Below are positions 60,706-64,000 of a DNA stretch of 64,000 nt, piece by piece (position 1 is the first letter of the stretch; each line of letters opens with the position of its first letter). This DNA comes from Epiperipatus broadwayi (lineage: Eukaryota; Onychophora; Udeonychophora; Euonychophora; Peripatidae), in contig JAQFVV010012420.1 in the NCBI GenBank assembly GCA_028023455.1, positions 1,800,001-1,864,000 on the forward strand, written 5' to 3'. The notes below the pieces were generated by a model. The model was given only the letters and a program-made list of their open reading frames with translations, ran no database searches and had not been told where the DNA came from. Both the position numbers and the translations under genes were made by a program.

Positions 60706-61029
60706 CCAAAGTCAATGAGTATTTAAGAATTACATAGTTTTATGAAAAGAATTAATAATTTTAGGAATTAATCTATTTTATATACATTTCAGTAATAATG
60801 TTTTATTGCTATTATTTACCTGGTGATTTTCATTCACCCTTTTATTTATTTATTTTGGATTGGATAAATATTTATAAATTCTAGATATTCTGATAAGTTA
60901 CAATATAATTTTATTATGCACTCTATATTCATTATTATCAGCATAATAACTGAAATTTTGGCATATGATTTATATATTTGGCATACTTTTCACAAGCGCT
61001 AATGTAATAAGGCTTGGAAGACTCACTAT
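60706..61029. other. A+T-rich sequence, no feature seen
   Basis: Only a chance minus-strand frame. Confidence 0.45.
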
Positions 61030-61830
61030 ATTTATAGATTGAATTAAGACAATAAAGCCAATTACTCAAGAGTTTAATAGTTTTATAAATGTTAATGATA
61101 ACAATCGATTCTAAAGTTATCAACAATCTTAACCTGTAGTCAAGGCAACCTTCTTTAATAATAAAGGTGGTACCATCTTTATCTATGGTCTGATCTGTTT
61201 ATATAGACACTAAAGATTGCAACTTAACTAAGAGTGTGAGATTAATAATGCAAAGAAGATTAAACAAATCTCATTAATCAGGGAAATGTAACCTGTTCTG
61301 AAAGGAAACTAATAAATAGTCAATTAAAACTTCCAGATTCTGAAAGCAGACTAATAAATAGTCATTTATAACTTCCAAATTTCATATAAAGTATATATTT
61401 AGTAAGACAATAAAGCCAATTACTCAATGCCTTAATAGGTTTACAAATGTAGATGATAACAATCAACCCTTAAGCTATTTACAATCTTACTCTGTAGTCA
61501 AAGCAACCTCCTTTATATATTTTATATTGAATTTGGAAGTTATAAATGACTATTTATTAGTCTGCTTTCAGAATCTGGAAGTTTTACTTGATTATTTATT
61601 AGCTTGCTTTCAACCCAGATTATATTTGCCTGACGAATGAGGTTTGTTTAAACTTCTTTGCATTATTAATCTCACACTCCTTGGTCAAGTTTCAATCTTT
61701 AGTGTCCATATAAACATATCAGACCATAGATAAAGGTGGTACCACCTTTATTGTTAAGGGTGGTTGCCTTCTTTACAGTTTGAGATTGTTGATAGCTTAA
61801 AGGTTGATTGTTATCATATAGATTGAATTA
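61030..61830. repeat. Repeat family B palindrome
   Basis: 61066-61385 is inverted at about 61525-61815 (GGTGGTACCATCTTTATCTA against its near complement; CAGATTCTGAAAGCAGACTA against TAGTCTGCTTTCAGAATCTG). Between them 61400-61512 is a direct repeat of 61045-61155 (AGACAATAAAGCCAATTACTC). The whole is related to 54.6-55.2 kb. No coding capacity. Confidence 0.82.
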
Positions 61831-64000
61831 AATATTCTGATTTACATTCTGCACATAAAGTATAAATATTCTAAAGTGGGATGAATAAATAAGCTTTGAT
61901 TTTAAATTAAATGTTTTATTATTTTGTTGTTTAATATATAAAATGAACAAATCAAAGTACATTTTTTATATCTATAATATACAGTCATTGTGTCTAATCA
62001 TTCAGCACAGCCTATACTATTATAATAGTTGCATATCATTTTTTTCATTCTTATTCATTTTTGTTGTTGTTAATTTTATAATGGCTGTAATAAGTTTTAA
62101 AATACTATATATTTAATCTGCAATAAGTATATGTGTATATTCATGTAATTGTTAATCTGTCTATTCTTTGTTATAGTGATAAATTATAAAAGAATTGTAT
62201 TATTCTTTTTAGTCAAAATACAATATAATGGTGTCAAAATATTATTGGCTTTGAAAAAATTTGTTAGGTTTGAAAATGTCACTGAGCATTTTTGTCAAAA
62301 GTTCATACTAGCAAGAAAATAAGTATTTTTGAAAATATTTTTAATATATATATATTGACATTTAAAGATATATATGAATAAAATTTAATATATCTTAACA
62401 TATCAGATCATAGAGTTTAAATTTATGTACATTTAAGTTAATTTTTAGATATTGTTTTTGTATTAACTTTATATTATTTTCAAAAACGTAATATTTAAAT
62501 TTGAAAGTCATATGAGCACTAGACTTATACATACATGGTATCCAGACAGTAGTCTATACGTACCCATTCACTAATTCAGGAAAAAAATTATTGAAACATT
62601 TGAGATAATCATTATTATCATTGTCATCCATGATAGACTTTGGAGACAAATATCAGTTCAATTTTCTGCCATTTTTGGTGTTTGAACATCCCATAAATTT
62701 CTGAGTGATGAACTAATGAATAGTTTCTATTTATTATCAACTTCTGGTGAACAAGTGTGATCAGTCAAAGTAGAAATTTTTTTTTAATAATTTGGGCCAA
62801 TCTGTGAGTCAAAATAAATCTATATCACGTAGGAATCATTTAATCTTTCTATCTGGCATTGTGAAATGTTTTTATAACTTTTTCTGCAGCAAACTTTGCT
62901 TTTAAAAATTGAAATATCTTTCCCTATCTTTTAATTATTTTAGTTGATATGCATGGTAGAAAACAATGATAGTTATTCATAAAGTTCCCAAGGTTTATTT
63001 TGATTAATTTTAAACATTAATGGTTATATGATCTAGCACACCTACCACAGAGTAAATTCCTGGCCTTTGAAACTACTTGGATATAATTTTATATATGGTC
63101 AACTCTCACAAATACAGTACTTTTATAGCATTGTCATATATATATATAATATACAATAATTGTAATCAATATATGATCCTGCTAAGAATAATTCTAGAAA
63201 GTGGTCACTTTAGGTCTGAATTCCAAGTTAATAACAACTCAATTATAGAGATGGCTCTTTTTATTTTGATCTTTAATTTAAATAGGAACCTTATTTAATT
63301 AACTGATATGACTCCTTTGGATCTGATCTCAAATTTACAGAACAAAACCATGAATAAATCCACTATATAGATATAATAAATTTTAGCCATTCAACAATGA
63401 TCTAACAAATGCATTTATGTTTTAAGTTCTACACACATCAAACCTAACTCACATAATCAAGGAAAGATAATATACATACAAATGAACTCAATCAAATTTC
63501 AAAATAAACCTTTAGTTTAAAATGCCAATAATTATAATACACTTATTATTTTAACTCTTGGTATTGAGCTTTAAATGTTTTATATTGAAGCTGTAAATAC
63601 CATCTTATTTATTTACACTTCACCTAATACCAATGTTAACTGACATCCATCTCACTAGAGTCAGTAGTATATGTATAGTTTATCATCAATCAGTAATTAT
63701 AAGTTATAATATTCAGTTATTTACTTTGTAGTTAATAATTTCACTGATTGGATGGAAGTAAAACTGATCAAGTTATTGATTTTAAGTCAGGGTGATTCAT
63801 GAAAGTGTCTATTTATGTTATTACTGTTAATTGTGTAAATAGATGAATGTGCATTAAGTGTAAACATAATCTTAGATGTCTATAAAGTGTGGAAAATGTT
63901 TGAAATTTTATGAAAATTTGTTTTCTACTTAATCAGGGTTGTAATGTTTTATATTTGTGTTTTAATAAAGGTATCCCAAATAATATGTATATTTATAAGG
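61831..64000. other. A+T-rich sequence, no feature seen
   Basis: Chance frames only (for example 63077-63298) and short TA tracts. No exon or repeat recognised to the window end. Confidence 0.45.

Overview
The window is very A+T-rich (roughly a quarter G+C by eye) nuclear DNA from an animal, most likely an invertebrate. It has spliced exons separated by introns of tens of kilobases, an APE-endonuclease/reverse-transcriptase LINE, tRNA-derived SINE-like repeats, inverted-repeat DNA elements, an LTR element and long microsatellites. There are no operons, Shine-Dalgarno sites or CRISPR arrays. The species cannot be named from sequence alone.

Genes. Five small plus-strand segments (18115-18194, 35629-35746, 55641-55760, 56205-56265, 56354-56404) each have an open frame with an AG acceptor and, except the last, a GT donor. 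Their intron phases agree all the way to a stop codon. I read them as the 3' part of one gene of unknown identity spread over at least 38 kb. A 166-codon open frame on the minus strand (19272-19769) encodes a hydrophobic, multi-membrane-segment protein fragment and lies inside its first visible intron. Three further G+C-elevated islands (36.3-36.6, 37.2-37.5 and 38.2-38.4 kb) look exonic but are open on both strands, so I leave their strand undecided.

Repeats by region. 0.96-1.40 kb: near-perfect palindrome P1. 4.0-7.4 kb: tRNA-like SINE-A copies, one split by a 1.37-kb solo-LTR-like insertion. 8.9 kb: 0.36-kb TAA microsatellite. 11.6-13.0 kb: compound foldback element. 15.1-16.0 kb: diverged inverted repeats. 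22.8-25.7 kb: decayed LINE. 27.9-28.6 kb: palindrome P2, related to P1. 30.1 kb: tRNA-like sequence. 42-43 kb: MITE copies and a LINE 3' stub. 44.4 and 59.4-60.0 kb: more SINE-A. 47.4-54.5 kb: a DNA transposon with an exact 8-bp target duplication that carries a young LTR element (two 2.2-kb LTRs, 0.74-kb non-coding interior). 54.6-55.2 and 61.0-61.8 kb: a shared inverted/direct repeat family. 57.1 kb: a clean 166-bp hairpin.

Most of the window is therefore intronic or intergenic sequence built from nested and inverted repeats. The hidden multi-exon gene, the transmembrane exon, the P1/P2 palindrome family and the LTR-in-transposon nest are the main results.
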